Positions 22,844 to 33,713 of a DNA stretch of 64,000 bases are shown piece after piece; the stretch's first letter is position 1, and each line of letters begins with the position of its first letter. This stretch comes from Heterobasidion occidentale (taxonomy: Eukaryota > Basidiomycota > Agaricomycetes > Russulales > Bondarzewiaceae). The stretch is taken from NCBI GenBank assembly GCA_039111635.1, contig JBCAQO010000005.1, positions 1 to 64,000 of the forward strand, in the 5' to 3' direction. The position numbers and the translations under genes were made by a program. A model generated the notes under the pieces. It did no database searches, was not told the origin of the DNA, and saw only the letters and a list, made by a program, of their open reading frames with translations.

Positions 22844-23603
22844 GGATAGATGGTCCGTCTGATTCGCCTGATCATGGATTTCAGGGACGACACGTCGCGG
22901 CGAAGAACGGTAGGTTGAGGGACGAAACATGGATTTACATCTCATGACGGACGGACGAGGGGTCGATGAACGGAACAGTGGATCGTGGCTGATCCCGCAG
23001 CACAAACGCGCGCTAGCAAGTGAGAGATGCAGCAAGGAGATCCTCCAGCTCCTCCTGCCGGTAAAAGAAGTCGCAGTGGAAAAAAGCTGTGATTCCCTCT
23101 CTCAAAACGTCTTCGACGGTGCGGCTATGCACGTAAAGCGATGATGCAGGGAATTGAAGTTGGCGCGCAACATCCGGAAAAGGTGAGTCGAGGTTTGAAG
23201 AAAACAGAAAAAATGAGAAGGCGGCTGAAGCATACCACTTGTATTTGGATGTATGACGATGTGTGGAACCAGATAGTCCGTAGTCTCGAAGCTTGGACAC
23301 GAATGACTACGGACAGTCTACGGACTCCGTCGTCGCTCGAGACAGGCGTTCTCGAAGAGGTTGGGAGATATCCGGGGGCCAACTTCCGTGCCAGGGGTCT
23401 CAGGGGGCCGCATTGCGCGGCACCTCCCGCCAAAGCCATCAAATTTGGACGCTGTACCACGCAGAACGACTGTCTTTCGTGTGAGGTCAGCCACGGCCGG
23501 AAGACCAAGCTGAGCCTCCTCCACGCAAACCAGTTGATGTTGTCCACATAGCTCCACTGAGCGATATTGATCAGTCAAACGAGCCTTCATCTGTATTCTC
23601 CAC
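22844..23603 (-). pseudogene. Paralogous upstream block of copy 1 with possible minus-strand gene remnant
   Basis: This segment is homologous to 36930-37480, upstream of copy 4. Shared words include ATAGATGGTCCGTCTGAT, GACACGTCGCGGCG, GCAGGGAATTGAAGTTGGCG and CATCCGGAAAAGG. On the minus strand it could encode protein-like stretches (LQFPASSLYVHSRTVEDVL and QYRSVELCGQHQLVCVEEAQ in separate frames), suggesting a decayed divergent gene. Its apparent start (about 23590) would lie 14 bp from the start of copy 1, which argues against both being functional. The family was not recognised. Confidence 0.4.
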
Positions 23604-26600
23604 ATGGCTCACTCATTTGTCGTCGCTAGATTTCTTCCTCAGCCATCTGCTCAGTGGACATCGCCCTATGGCATTGAAAAAGCAGCAGATATCCCAACCC
23701 GCCCTTTCCTCGCGCTACGCATTTATGCTAAGGACATGGGGTATAGCGACCGACCCGAACACGCCCACTTGTCCTTGTTATTCATCGTCTCCCCTGAGAA
23801 GCCGGTTGGAGCTTCCGAAGATTGCTTTTTTACTCTAGTGTCTGCAGCAGAGACACCGGACAGAGTGTTGACCGTAACTCCTCCTCTTAGCTCCAGTGAA
23901 CGCCCATTCTACCTCTACACATTCCCCAAGCTCTTTGCAGACTATACTGTTTCCGACTTCGACGTCTCAGGCGATCGCTTCAGCGGGCCTCATAAACTGG
24001 ACGAGTCAGATTTAAGATATTCTGCAAATCGATCTTGGAGGACGATCTTCGAAGAAAGGTGAAACTTCGGTCATCGGGCGGCAACGACGCAGTCAAAAAT
24101 GCATGGAATGCCAACAGCGGTGAGGGTGCCACGGGAACAGAGTACCAGCCAAAACCCAGAAGTTGCGTTTATGAACTTCTCGACTGGCGGGATCCTTTAT
24201 TGCTAGCTCATCCCTCAATTTACAACGAACGATTGCTGTACGAGCAGTACGTCACATGCTCATTCCATGTCAAACACAGATGGCTCACGCTTTTTTTGTA
24301 GGCTCGCATCTGATTACTCTTGGGAGGGTACGACAACAACTCTCTCATGGCTCAAAGAAGCGCGCGCTGTAAGTGATAACGCGTACTTGCAACGTGATCG
24401 TCGAACACTCATCGGACATGACTTATTCAGGCGACATGCAGGAGGGACGTTGTGCTTCATTTAACCAATGATAGCGAGGTCGGTATTCGAGGAAAAGAAG
24501 CTATGAGGCTACACTCTATGCATGTACCCTTCAACGGTGACCCGCTTGACGAGGAAGAATCAGGAGTAGCATCAGATTGGGATGATGAACCTGAACCTGA
24601 CGTTCAACAGCTTCCGAATCCACAGTATGCGACGCCTGCTATTAATGTCAAAGTCGTTGTATTCGATATATTGGGGACGATCTTCGTCAGTCTCGTGCAG
24701 CCTTGTTGTTTTTCGGCCTCGTGCTCACCACGTCTTCATATAGGATCGCGAGGGAAGTATTCGCGACGCTCTGATTTCCTTGGCTCCCCTTGATTGGGAG
24801 AGACGCACGTCACGTCAGTTGATAGAGATATACATCGAGTGCGAGGCACTCTGGTTGAGGGAAGCGCCTGACGCATCCTACTCCACGATCGCCCGCACCG
24901 CATTGACTGATACCTGCCAACATCTTGCAGTCTCGCCAGACAAAGAATCCCTAGACAGGGCAATTGAAATCATATTAACGCCACGTCTGCGAGTTGATGC
25001 CATCGATGCATTAGATGCGTTGCGCAAGCGCGGATGTACCCTTCTGGGGATACCATCCTTGGATGTGACCACATTTTCTCAGTACTTCGAACCGCACATC
25101 CCTCCAGAGCTCACCATAGATATTCCGCGCTCGGCATGGGCCTCCCCTCACGCACAAAACCCTGCGATCCTTCCGAGATCCTCCAGCGCTCTCAATGCAT
25201 AATCCCTATATAAGCCTACTCAGATACTGATAGTGACGGGGCTGTTTCGCATGGTGGAACCCGCTTGCACGGCAGGTTTCCCAGCAGTTCTCCTCCAAAC
25301 TACGTCGGACACGGAGTCTAACGTTATCTTGGACACAGCTACACCCACCTTGATCATACATCACTTGTCGGCGCTGAGTCCCGCCTGGATGGGCCCGAAC
25401 TCAGCCAACCAACAAATGTTCGGCTGACCGACCGTCGCACTTGTTCCCCCCGTATCGTGTATGTGACCATTACCAAGTGACACGTACCATCGGCTCCGGC
25501 AGTTTCAGTTCGTGACCTACATTCTTCCTCTCAAATTTGAACGGAATGTCTGATTATATTCTGCAGGTACCGTCTTCTCTGCTTTTCATGTCCTGACAGG
25601 AGAGAAAGTTGCTATCAAGCGGGAGATGCCGAAGATGGGCCAGCCGGGCGAGGGACAATCTCTTCCAAGCGGCGGCGAGAGCACGTCTATCAGAGGAAGG
25701 TGTCCAAGGCGGAGGAACTATGCCTTCTTCCATACGAGGCGCAAGTGTATCGTCAGCTGCGTGGGTACCAGGCCATTCCTTCGCTTCACCACTTCGAAAT
25801 GTACGGCGGGGGATACTTCTTGATCCTTGGCCAAGTTGGTGTGACGCTAGAACAAATTCGTCAGGTGTGCAGAGGAACGCTGTCGCTGAGAACGGTTGCG
25901 ATGCTAGCTCTGGAAGCAGTAAGCAACCTTTATGCTCTATCCTTTGTCAGTTTGAGTCTGATTCTTCGTTTTTTTCTGTGCAGATTGACCGAATCGGATT
26001 TGTTCATTCTCGAGGGCTCATTCTTCGCGATGTGAAGCCTAAGAACCTTGCCATGGGCCGCGGCAATCGCTCGAATCTGCTCTACATGTTCGACTTTGGA
26101 CTTGCCAAGCTGTTCATCAATCCCGCAACAGGCGAGCATATTCCATTCCGTACCGGTCTCATATCGGTCGGCGCTTCTCGCTACGTGAGCTACAATGTGC
26201 ACTTCGGTCGAGGTATGTTTTCTCGCACGAGATTGTTTTTCTCGTTTGTCAATGTGGGTCGGAATTCATAGAGCCTTCGCGACGCGACGACATGGAGGCA
26301 CTCGGGAACTGCCTACTCTATCTGTTTCACGGACGACTCCCGTGGCAAGGCATCTATGCTTCCAACTTGCACGTCGGGGAGATGAAGGCGGGCAAGCCCT
26401 TCCGCGATCTTCTTGCCCGGTCGCCGCCCGAGTTCACAGCGTACTTCGACCATTGCCGGAGCCTGGCATTCGAAGAGGGGCCTGATTATGCGCTGTTGCG
26501 AGGGATATTCCAGAACAAGAGGGATGCTGAAGGGTGGGATGTGCACGGAAAATATGATTGGGAAGATCCGAGGGATTTGGAGAAGGGGACACTACTGCCG

Positions 26601-26651
26601 GCGGAATACGAAGTGGATGTTCGCTTCGTGCAGGGTGACCTAAGTTGGTGA
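23604..26651 (+). pseudogene. HAD-CK1 fusion, copy 1 (frameshifted)
   Basis: It has the same exon order as the intact copy at 33714: an N-terminal domain starting MAHSFVVARFLPQ, the HAD motif VVVFDILGTIF (about 24655-24690), the cap/core region, then a CK1-like kinase with AFHVLTGEKVAIK, FVHSRGLILRDVKPKN, MFDFGLAK and SYNVHFGR. It ends in GDLSW and a stop at 26651. Compared with copy 3 there is a one-base loss at 24011-24013 (GATTTAAG for GATTTTAAG). Others lie near 25168 and near 25386, and a further frame change lies between about 25660 and 25705. Intron positions and splice dinucleotides remain recognisable. The lesions make a full-length product unlikely unless several are assembly errors. 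In kinase sequence it is closer to copy 4 than to copies 2 and 3. Confidence 0.75.
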
Positions 26652-27002
26652 ACTGATGTATATATTTGTACAAATGACAGAACGAAATGGGAATCGTAGC
26701 AACAGCGCCTCCTCGGCAATTGAATGCAAGAGTGTTGGATATAAACCTTGGATAATGCCAAGGAAACGGGTTCGGTCCCCTCTCCCGTCAAAACTCCCAA
26801 CCTCTGGGAGGTGCTATCGCCACAGGAATGTTACATGATGTGATGGATACCATAATGTGAGTCAAACACGTGCATATGGACGGTAGAAAAGTGACACAAA
26901 TACGCCCTTGACATAAAATACGTCAAAATAATGCTCGAGGAAGCATTGTCAATGGGCCATACAAGGTATTCAGCAATCACGATACAGGCAGATGAATATC
27001 CC
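26652..27002. other. 3' flank shared with copy 2
   Basis: The sequence downstream of copy 1 is strongly similar to 31725-32073 downstream of copy 2. Both share GTTGTATATATTTGTACAAATG, CGCCTCCTCGGCAAT and GTGTTGGATATAAACCTTGG. It separates the fusion gene from the convergently oriented small gene. No additional gene is seen. It is absent after copy 3, showing that the duplicated unit includes this spacer. Confidence 0.7.
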
Positions 27003-27585
27003 CTACGCAGCAAAATCAAACATTGAATAAAAGACGCAGTAAGAGATCCACATACAATACTGCCACTGTTCTTTTATCTTGTCGATCTCCTCTGTCGACA
27101 TGCTGATGTATGGATCAATTCTACCCAATGTCCGGGCTTCTTCCGGAGGAATCCATTCTCCGTTGTCCCCAACCCAGATATACGATGGCTTGGGACCTCC
27201 ATAAAATTCCGGCTTTGGAAGGGAAGGCTCGTGCGTCACAATGAGAGGATCTCGAGTAACTGCGACGCCATCGAAAGGGACTGGGTGTTCAGAGTTCGTA
27301 AACTGAATAGGTTGCCACCACTCTTGCACCATCTAAGAGGAAGGTCAGGTCGCAGTGACGAAATGAGCCACCCCCATTCAACGTACCCCCTCTTCTACCC
27401 CATTCTGTGGAAGATATTTTCTGCGCCCCACAGAGGGGCGTGATTGTGATTCCCGTCTTCGTTGCTTCAACAACAACACATGGGCGCTTCTTGGGAGCGG
27501 GCTTGCGTGATCCTGTAGATTGCGCAAAAGAAATGCGAATCGGCTGATAGTGTACGACTGATCCCACATGAAGTTCAGATGCCAT
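27003..27585 (-). CDS. Small conserved protein with RPCVVV core, companion of copy 1
   Basis: Exon 1 starts MASELHVGSVVHYQPIRISF and continues through KKRPCVVVEATKTGITITPL. After an intron (donor GTACGT near 27365, acceptor near 27333) a second exon has WWQPIQFTNSEHPVP, DPLIVTHEPSLPKPEF, PSYIWVGDNGEWIPP and a C-terminal STEEIDKIKEQ helix. A paralogue lies at 32074-32662. The pattern G-x-V-V...P-x-x-x-x-x-RPCVVV...ITPL is reminiscent of an SH3-like/PemK-MazF-type barrel. That resemblance is at motif level only and I assign no function. Relative to the paralogue the splice donor context has one extra G, so the exact junction is unsettled, as is the C-terminus, where another intron is possible. 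Confidence 0.55.
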
Positions 27586-28656
27586 AGGGGGATATGGGAG
27601 ATATGGGTGTATGCAAGAAGTGTCTGTGTCTGTGTCGCAGTTGTCCAGGTATGTATATGCTGACTGAAGTTCAAATAAGATTTTTGGGCGTGAAAAAGAA
27701 GACTTACATCCTCATTATCAGGCGCTGAATCACTTTCTATTCTGCAGCCTGCAGCCAGGCGATACAGTGACACTGACTGTATCGTCGGCTGGCACGTTGA
27801 TTTACTCACACGATGATGAGCCGATAAAGAGTTCCAGAGTCAGTATCGAGGACGGAGATCTCAGTGAAATTCGCACAGGCTCTGGACACCTCGCTTGGAT
27901 CCTGTGAGAAGACAGGTTATCGAAGAATTGGTGCTTCGGACTGCACTGCCCAGATACCCTTCTCCCTGAATCAGAGGTACTCAGTGATTTTCCCACTGAA
28001 GCGAAAATCAGGAATACACGTATATGTGTCAGATAGTCTCCTACATCCCGAGTTTGCTGTTGTGGGTAGACTTATAGAGAGACTTTGTTAGCACTGAATA
28101 CGTCTGGCAAATCGAAAGAGGTTTCATCATCAATACCCATCCGCCGAGTGAGGGATAAGTATTTTTCCATTTCAGAAGAAGACCCATCAAGCGCTGAGCG
28201 CTGAACCTTTCTCAAAGCGCGGTGGGATGGATGCGCGAGGCATGCTTCGAATTCCAAGTACCATATGGTTATCCGCCTGGCCATCGCAAAAAAATTGAAT
28301 CAGCCAATGTATTCTGGATGACGGGTTTGGGATATCATGCTCTTGGTGGCATAGGTATTCTTACCGGTAACTTCGAGACGCATTCCAGACGGCGGTAGGC
28401 AGTGGGCACTTGCTCAGCGCTCATAAGCGCTCATTGCCCAACTACGATGAGTCCAGCAGGTCGGCAAATCCACTTTTCGAACTCCGCTCACCTTCTACGC
28501 TCCGCTTTTGTAATAGACCCTGGTAACTAACTATCAAGCGAGTATGAGCCCGTGATCGGCATACCCTGTGTTCTTCCAAATCCTAAGCTGACTCAAGATT
28601 CTGTTGGGGCCTGCGCAACTCAACGAGGTCACCTCCTGTTCCTCTGCATCCAGGCC
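27586..28656. other. Paralogous intergenic block upstream of copy 2
   Basis: The block is homologous over its length to 32663-33713 upstream of copy 3. Two protein-like stretches occur. One, on the + strand at about 27745-27890, reads QPGDTVTLTVSSAGTL and is frame-preserved in the other block. The other is a 70-codon minus-strand frame (28072-28284) starting MARRITIWYLEFEACLAH, which is broken in the other block. Neither is a recognised family. One may be a decayed gene carried with each duplication. The last about 60 bp before the ATG resemble those of copy 3 and serve as its presumptive promoter and 5' leader. Confidence 0.45.
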
Positions 28657-31600
28657 ATGGCGCACTCTTTCGTCGTTGCAAGATTCCTGCCTCAGCGATC
28701 TGCTCACTGGATATCGCCTTATGGTACCAAAAAATCAGCAGATATCCACACCCACCCGTTCCTTGCGCTCCGCATTTACGCTAATGACATGGGGTATAGC
28801 GACCGACCCGAACACGCCCACTTGTCCATGTTATTCATTGTGTCCTCAGAGAAACCCGTCGGAGCCTCCAAGAACTGCTTTTTTACTCTAGCACCTGCCG
28901 CAGAGAACTTGGAAAGGGTATTGACCGTAACTCCCCCTCTTAGCTCCAGCGAGCGCCCATTTTACCTTTACACATTTCCCAAGCTCCTTGCAAACTATAC
29001 TGTCTCCGACCTCGACGTCTCGGGAGATCGCTTCAGTGGACCTCATCAACTGGACGAGGCGGATTTTAAGATATTCTGTAGATCGATCTTGGAGGACGAT
29101 CATCGCAGGGAAGTGGAACCTCGATCATCAGGTGGCGATGACCCTGTTGAAGACGGATGGCAGACCTGGAGCGGTAGAAGTGCCACGGGTACAGAGTACT
29201 TGCGGAAACCCAGAAGCCGTTTTTATGAGCTTTTGGATTGGCGGGATCCTTCGACATTAGCTCGTCCCTCGATCTACAACGAGCTATTGTTGTTCAAGCA
29301 GTATGTCGCTTTGCTCATGCTTCATTGAATGCCCATGATTAACCTGATCATGTCACTAGGCTCGGATCTGACTACTCCTGGACAGGTACGACTAAAGCCA
29401 TCTCATGGCTCAAAGACGCGCGTGCTGTAAGCGATCATGTGTACTCACAGTGCGATGGTCGAACACTCATTGGACCTGACTTATTCAGGCGACATGCACG
29501 AAAGACATTTTGCTTCATCTCATCGAACCCAGCAAGGTCGATGTTCGAGGTAAAGACGCCACGAGGCTCTATTCGATGCCTATTCCTTTCAATGGTGACC
29601 CGCATGAAGACGAAGAATCAGACGAAGGATCAGGTTGGGGATCTGATGATGATTTTCCCGACGTTCAACGCCTTCCAAAGCCTCAGCACGCAACGCCTGC
29701 GGTTGATGTCAAAGTCGTCGCACTCGACATATTGGGGACAATCTTTGTCAGTCCTGAACTACACTGCTATTCCTCGACCTCGTACTAACCACGTCCTCAC
29801 ACAGGACCGCGAGGGAGGCATCCGCGACGCTTTGATATCATTGGCTCCCCTTGATTGGAAGAAACGCACGTCACGTCAGTTGATAGAGATATACATCGAG
29901 TGCGAGACAATCCGACTGAGGGAAGCGCCTGGCGCATCCTACTTCACGATCGTCTACACAGCATTGACCGATACGTTTCTACATCTTGGAGTCTCACCAG
30001 ACAAAGAATCTTTGGACAAGGCTGTTGATATCATATTGACTCCACGTCTGCGGTCCGATGCCATCGACACTATCCATATGTTGCACAAGCGGGGATACAC
30101 CCTCGTGGGGATCCCATCTCTGGATGCGGTCACATTTACTCAGTACTTCGAACCGCGTATCCCTCCCGAGCTCACCGTCGACATTCCACACTCCGCATGG
30201 GCCTCTCCTCACACACAAAATCCTGCGCTTCTACCTGAGCTCCTCAAGCGCTCTCAATGTGACCACCCCGATATCAAGCCTGCTCAGATCCTGATAGTGA
30301 CGACCGGACCGTTTCGAATGGTAGAACCCGCTTGCACGGCGGGATTCCCTATCGTTCTCCTTCAAACTGCGTCCGAGGTGGAGTCTAAGGTTTTTGGACA
30401 CAGCTACACCCACGTTGATCGTAGAGAATCTGTCGTCTCTGTGCAATGCACTGGATGAGGCTGAACTCAGCAATCCATCTATTGTTCCTGCCAAACGATC
30501 GTCTAGCATGTACCCACCATATCGCGTATGCGGCCATTACCAGGTGACTCATATCATCGACTCTGGCAGTTTCAGTTCGTGGACCACATCATTCTATAAG
30601 CCGACTGTGTGTCTGATTTTAGTTTTAGGCACCGTGTGCGCCGCTTTTCACGTCCTCACGGGCGAGGAAGTTGCAGTCAAGCGAGAGATGCCAAAGAACA
30701 GCCAGCGGGATGAGGAAAGACCCCTTGCGGAAGGTGAGAGCCAGTCTACGCGCAAGGCAACTCAGGAGGATGAAAGCTGCCTTCTGCCGTACGAGGCGCA
30801 AGTGTATCGTCAGCTGCGTGGGTACCAGGCCATTCCTGCGCTTCACCATTTCGAAATGTATGGCGGGGGCTACTTCTTGATCCTCGACCGACTCGGTGCG
30901 ACGCTGGACCACCTCCGGCAGGTGTGCAGAGGGACGCTATCGCTGCGAACGGTTTCGATGCTGGCCATGGAATTGGTGAGCAACCCTTGTGCTCTGTTCG
31001 GTGTCGGTGTGAGTCTGACAGGTTTGATTCCTTACCTTACAGATTGACCGAATTGAATTTGTACATTCACGAGGGATCATCCTACGCGATGTGAAGCCTC
31101 CCAACCTGACGATGGGTCGCGGCAATCGCTCGAATCTGCTCTACATGCTCGATTTCGGACTCGCCAAGCCGTTCATGAACCCGATGTCAGGCGAGCACAA
31201 CCCGTTCCGTACCGGCCTCGTGTGGGTTGGCACTGCTCGCTATATGAGCTACAATGTGCACTTTGGTCGAGGTATGCTTTCTCGCATGAAATGTCTTTTC
31301 TCGGTTTCTGATATGCGTCGGAATCTACAGAACCTTCCCGACGCGACGATATGGAAGCGCTCGGGAACTGTCTACTCTATCTGTTCCATGGACGACTGCC
31401 GTGGCAGGGCATATATGGACCCTCCGTTCCTGCGAAAGCGTTGCGCATCGGGGAGATGAAGGTGGGCAAAGCTTTCCGCGATCTCCTTGCGCGGTCGCCG
31501 CCCGAGTTCACAGCGTACTTTGATCATTGCCGAAGCCTGTCGTTCGAGGAGGAACCTGATTATTTCCTGTTGCGAGGGATATTCCAGAAGAGGATGGATG

Positions 31601-31724
31601 CCGAAGGATGGGATGTACACGGGAAGTACGACTGGAAGATCCGAAGGATTTAGAGAAGGGGACGCTGCTTCTGGATGAATACAAATTGGACGTTCGCTTC
31701 GTGAAGGGGGAACTAGACTGGTGA
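28657..31724 (+). pseudogene. HAD-CK1 fusion, copy 2 (two frameshifts)
   Basis: By eye it is the closest relative of copy 3. Exon 1 is open from MAHSFVVARFLPQRSAHW, and all introns and motifs match. They include the acidic linker with HEDEESDEGSGWGSD, VVALDILGTIF, GTVCAAFHVLTGEEVAVK, FVHSRGIILRDVKPPN, MLDFGLAK and ARYMSYNVHFGR. Two bases are missing at about 30390-30395 (AAGGTTTTTGG versus AAGGTTATATTGG in copy 3), which breaks the frame between the HAD core and the kinase. One G is missing near 31633, which ends the kinase tail early as DWKIRRI. The P-loop also reads DSGSFS rather than GSGSFS. The HAD portion alone (to about 30390) could still be translated. Sequencing error cannot be excluded for the two indels. 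Confidence 0.8.
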
Positions 31725-32073
31725 ACTGTTGTATATATTTGTACAAATGATATAACGAAATGGGAATCGTAGCAACAGCGCCTCCTCGGCAATTAAATGT
31801 AAGAGTGTTGGATATAAACCTTGGATAATGCCAAGGAAACGGGTTCGGTCCCCCTCTCCCGTCAAAACTCCACAACCTCTGGGAGGTGCTATCGCTGCAG
31901 GAATCTTACATGATGAGATGGGAACCATAATGCGAATCAAACACGTGCATGTGGATGGTAGGAAAGTGACACAAACACGCCCTTGACGTAGAATACGTTA
32001 AAACAATGCTCGAGGGTGCATCAAGGGCCATATATGCTAATCAGCAATCACTCTACCGGGTGATGAATTTTCC
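31725..32073. other. 3' flank of copy 2, paralogous to 26652-27002
   Basis: Collinear with the spacer after copy 1, with scattered substitutions and small indels. No gene is seen. It separates copy 2 from the convergent small gene. Confidence 0.7.
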
Positions 32074-32662
32074 CTAGGCAGAAAAATCAAACATTGGATC
32101 AAAGACGCAGTGAGAGATACACATACAATACAACCGCTGTTCTTGTATCTTGTCGATCTCCTCTGTCGACATGCTGATATAAGGATCAATTCTATCCAAT
32201 GTCAGGGATTTGTCCGCAGGAATCGATTCTCCTATGTCCCCAACCCAGATATATGATGGCTTGGGACCTCTGAAAAATTCCGGCTTTGGAAGGGAAGGAT
32301 CGTGCGTAACAATAAGAGGCTTCCGAGTAACTGCGATGCCATCGGCAGGGACTGGGTGGCGAGAGTTGGTAAATTGAGCAGGTTGCCACCAATCTGCCAC
32401 CATCTAAGAGGAAGGTCAGGTTTCAGTGACGAACAAGCCACCCCACTCAACGTACCCCTTCCCTTCTGACCCACTTCCTGGACGATTGTTTTTGCGCCCC
32501 ACAGAAAGGAGTGATCGTGATGTCCTCCTCCGATGTTTGAACAACAACACATGGGCGCTCCTTAAAGGCAGGCTTGCCATTTCCTGATCCTGTATATTGC
32601 GCAAAAGCAATGCGCATCGGCCGATAGTGTACAACTGATCCTGGAGCAAGTTCAGATGCCAT
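32074..32662 (-). CDS. Small conserved protein with RPCVVV core, companion of copy 2
   Basis: It is a paralogue of 27003-27585. The first exon starts MASELAPGSVVHYRPMRIAF and includes KERPCVVVQTSEEDITITPF. It ends at a donor (GTACGT, about 32455) in phase 0. The second exon begins at about 32403 with MVADWWQPAQFTNSRHPVPA and runs through DPLIVTHDPSLPKPEF, PSYIWVGD and ISMSTEEIDKIQEQ. Most substitutions between the two copies leave the frame intact, which supports a protein-coding history. Function unknown. The barrel-like RP-C-V-V-V core is the only hint. There is no copy after fusion copies 3 or 4. Confidence 0.55.
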
Positions 32663-33713
32663 GGGGAGATTTGGGAGATATGGGCGTACGCAAGAAGTGT
32701 ATGTATCTGTGCCGCAGTGCCCCTGGTATTTATGTGCCGACTCTGACCTGCAAAAAAGATTTTTGGGCGTGAACAAAGGAGAGTTACATTCTCGTTATCA
32801 GGCGCTGAATCAATTTCTATCCTGCAGCCTGCAGGCAGGCGACATGGTGACACTGACTGTATTATCAGCTGGCACGTTGGATTCCTCACACGATGATGAG
32901 TCGATGATGAGTTCCAGAGTCAGTATCAGGGACGCAAATATCAGTGAAATTCGCACTCTGGACACCTCGCTTGGACGAGTCTTTACAAGAAGACAGGGTA
33001 TCAAAGAATTGTTGCTTCGGACTGCACCGCCTAGATGACCTTCTCCCTGAATCAGAGGTACCAAGTGATTTTCCAACCGAAGCGAGAATCAGAATACCTT
33101 GTATATATGTCAGATAGTCTCCTACACACCGTGTTTGCTGTTGTAGGCAGACTCATAGAGAGACTGTGACAGCACTAGATACGTCTGGCAAGTCGAAAGA
33201 GGTCTCATTATCAATACCTTTCCGCCGAGTGAGTCAGAAGTGAGTTTGCATTTCAGAAGAAGACCCATCAAGCGCTGAACGTTGAACGCTGAACCTTTCT
33301 CGAAGCACGCTGGGATGCATGTGCCAGGCATGCTTCGAATTCCAAGTACCGTATGGTTATCCGCCTGACCATCGCATAAATTCAAATCAGCCAATGTATT
33401 CTGGATGAAAGGTTTGGGATATCATGATTATGGTAGTATAGGTATTCTTACCGGCAACTTCGAGACGCATTTCGGATGGAGGTGGGCACTTGCTCAACAA
33501 CGATGAGTCCAGCAAGCCGGCAAATTCACTTTTCGAACTCCGCTTACCTTCTACGCTCCGCGTGTAATAGAACCTGGTGACTAGTACTGACCATCAAGCG
33601 AGTATGAGCCCGTGATCGGCATACCCTATGTTCTTCCTCAGCTGACTTATGATTCTGTTGGAGCCTGCGCAACTCAACGAGTTCACCTGTTCCTCCTGTT
33701 CCTCTTCCAGGCC
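32663..33713. other. Paralogous intergenic block upstream of copy 3
   Basis: It matches 27586-28656. It includes the + strand stretch QAGDMVTLTVLSAGTL in an open frame running 32661-33038 and the decayed counterpart of the minus-strand MARRIT frame (here with stops). Presumptive promoter of the intact copy 3. CCTCCTGTTCCTCTTCCAGG lies directly before its ATG and could also be read as an acceptor of a 5' UTR intron. Confidence 0.45.

Noticed and set aside
27003..27585. Calling the small companion gene a PemK/MazF-family nuclease
   Set aside because: The resemblance is limited to a G-VV...RPCVVV...PL pattern. No catalytic residues could be matched, so function is left open.
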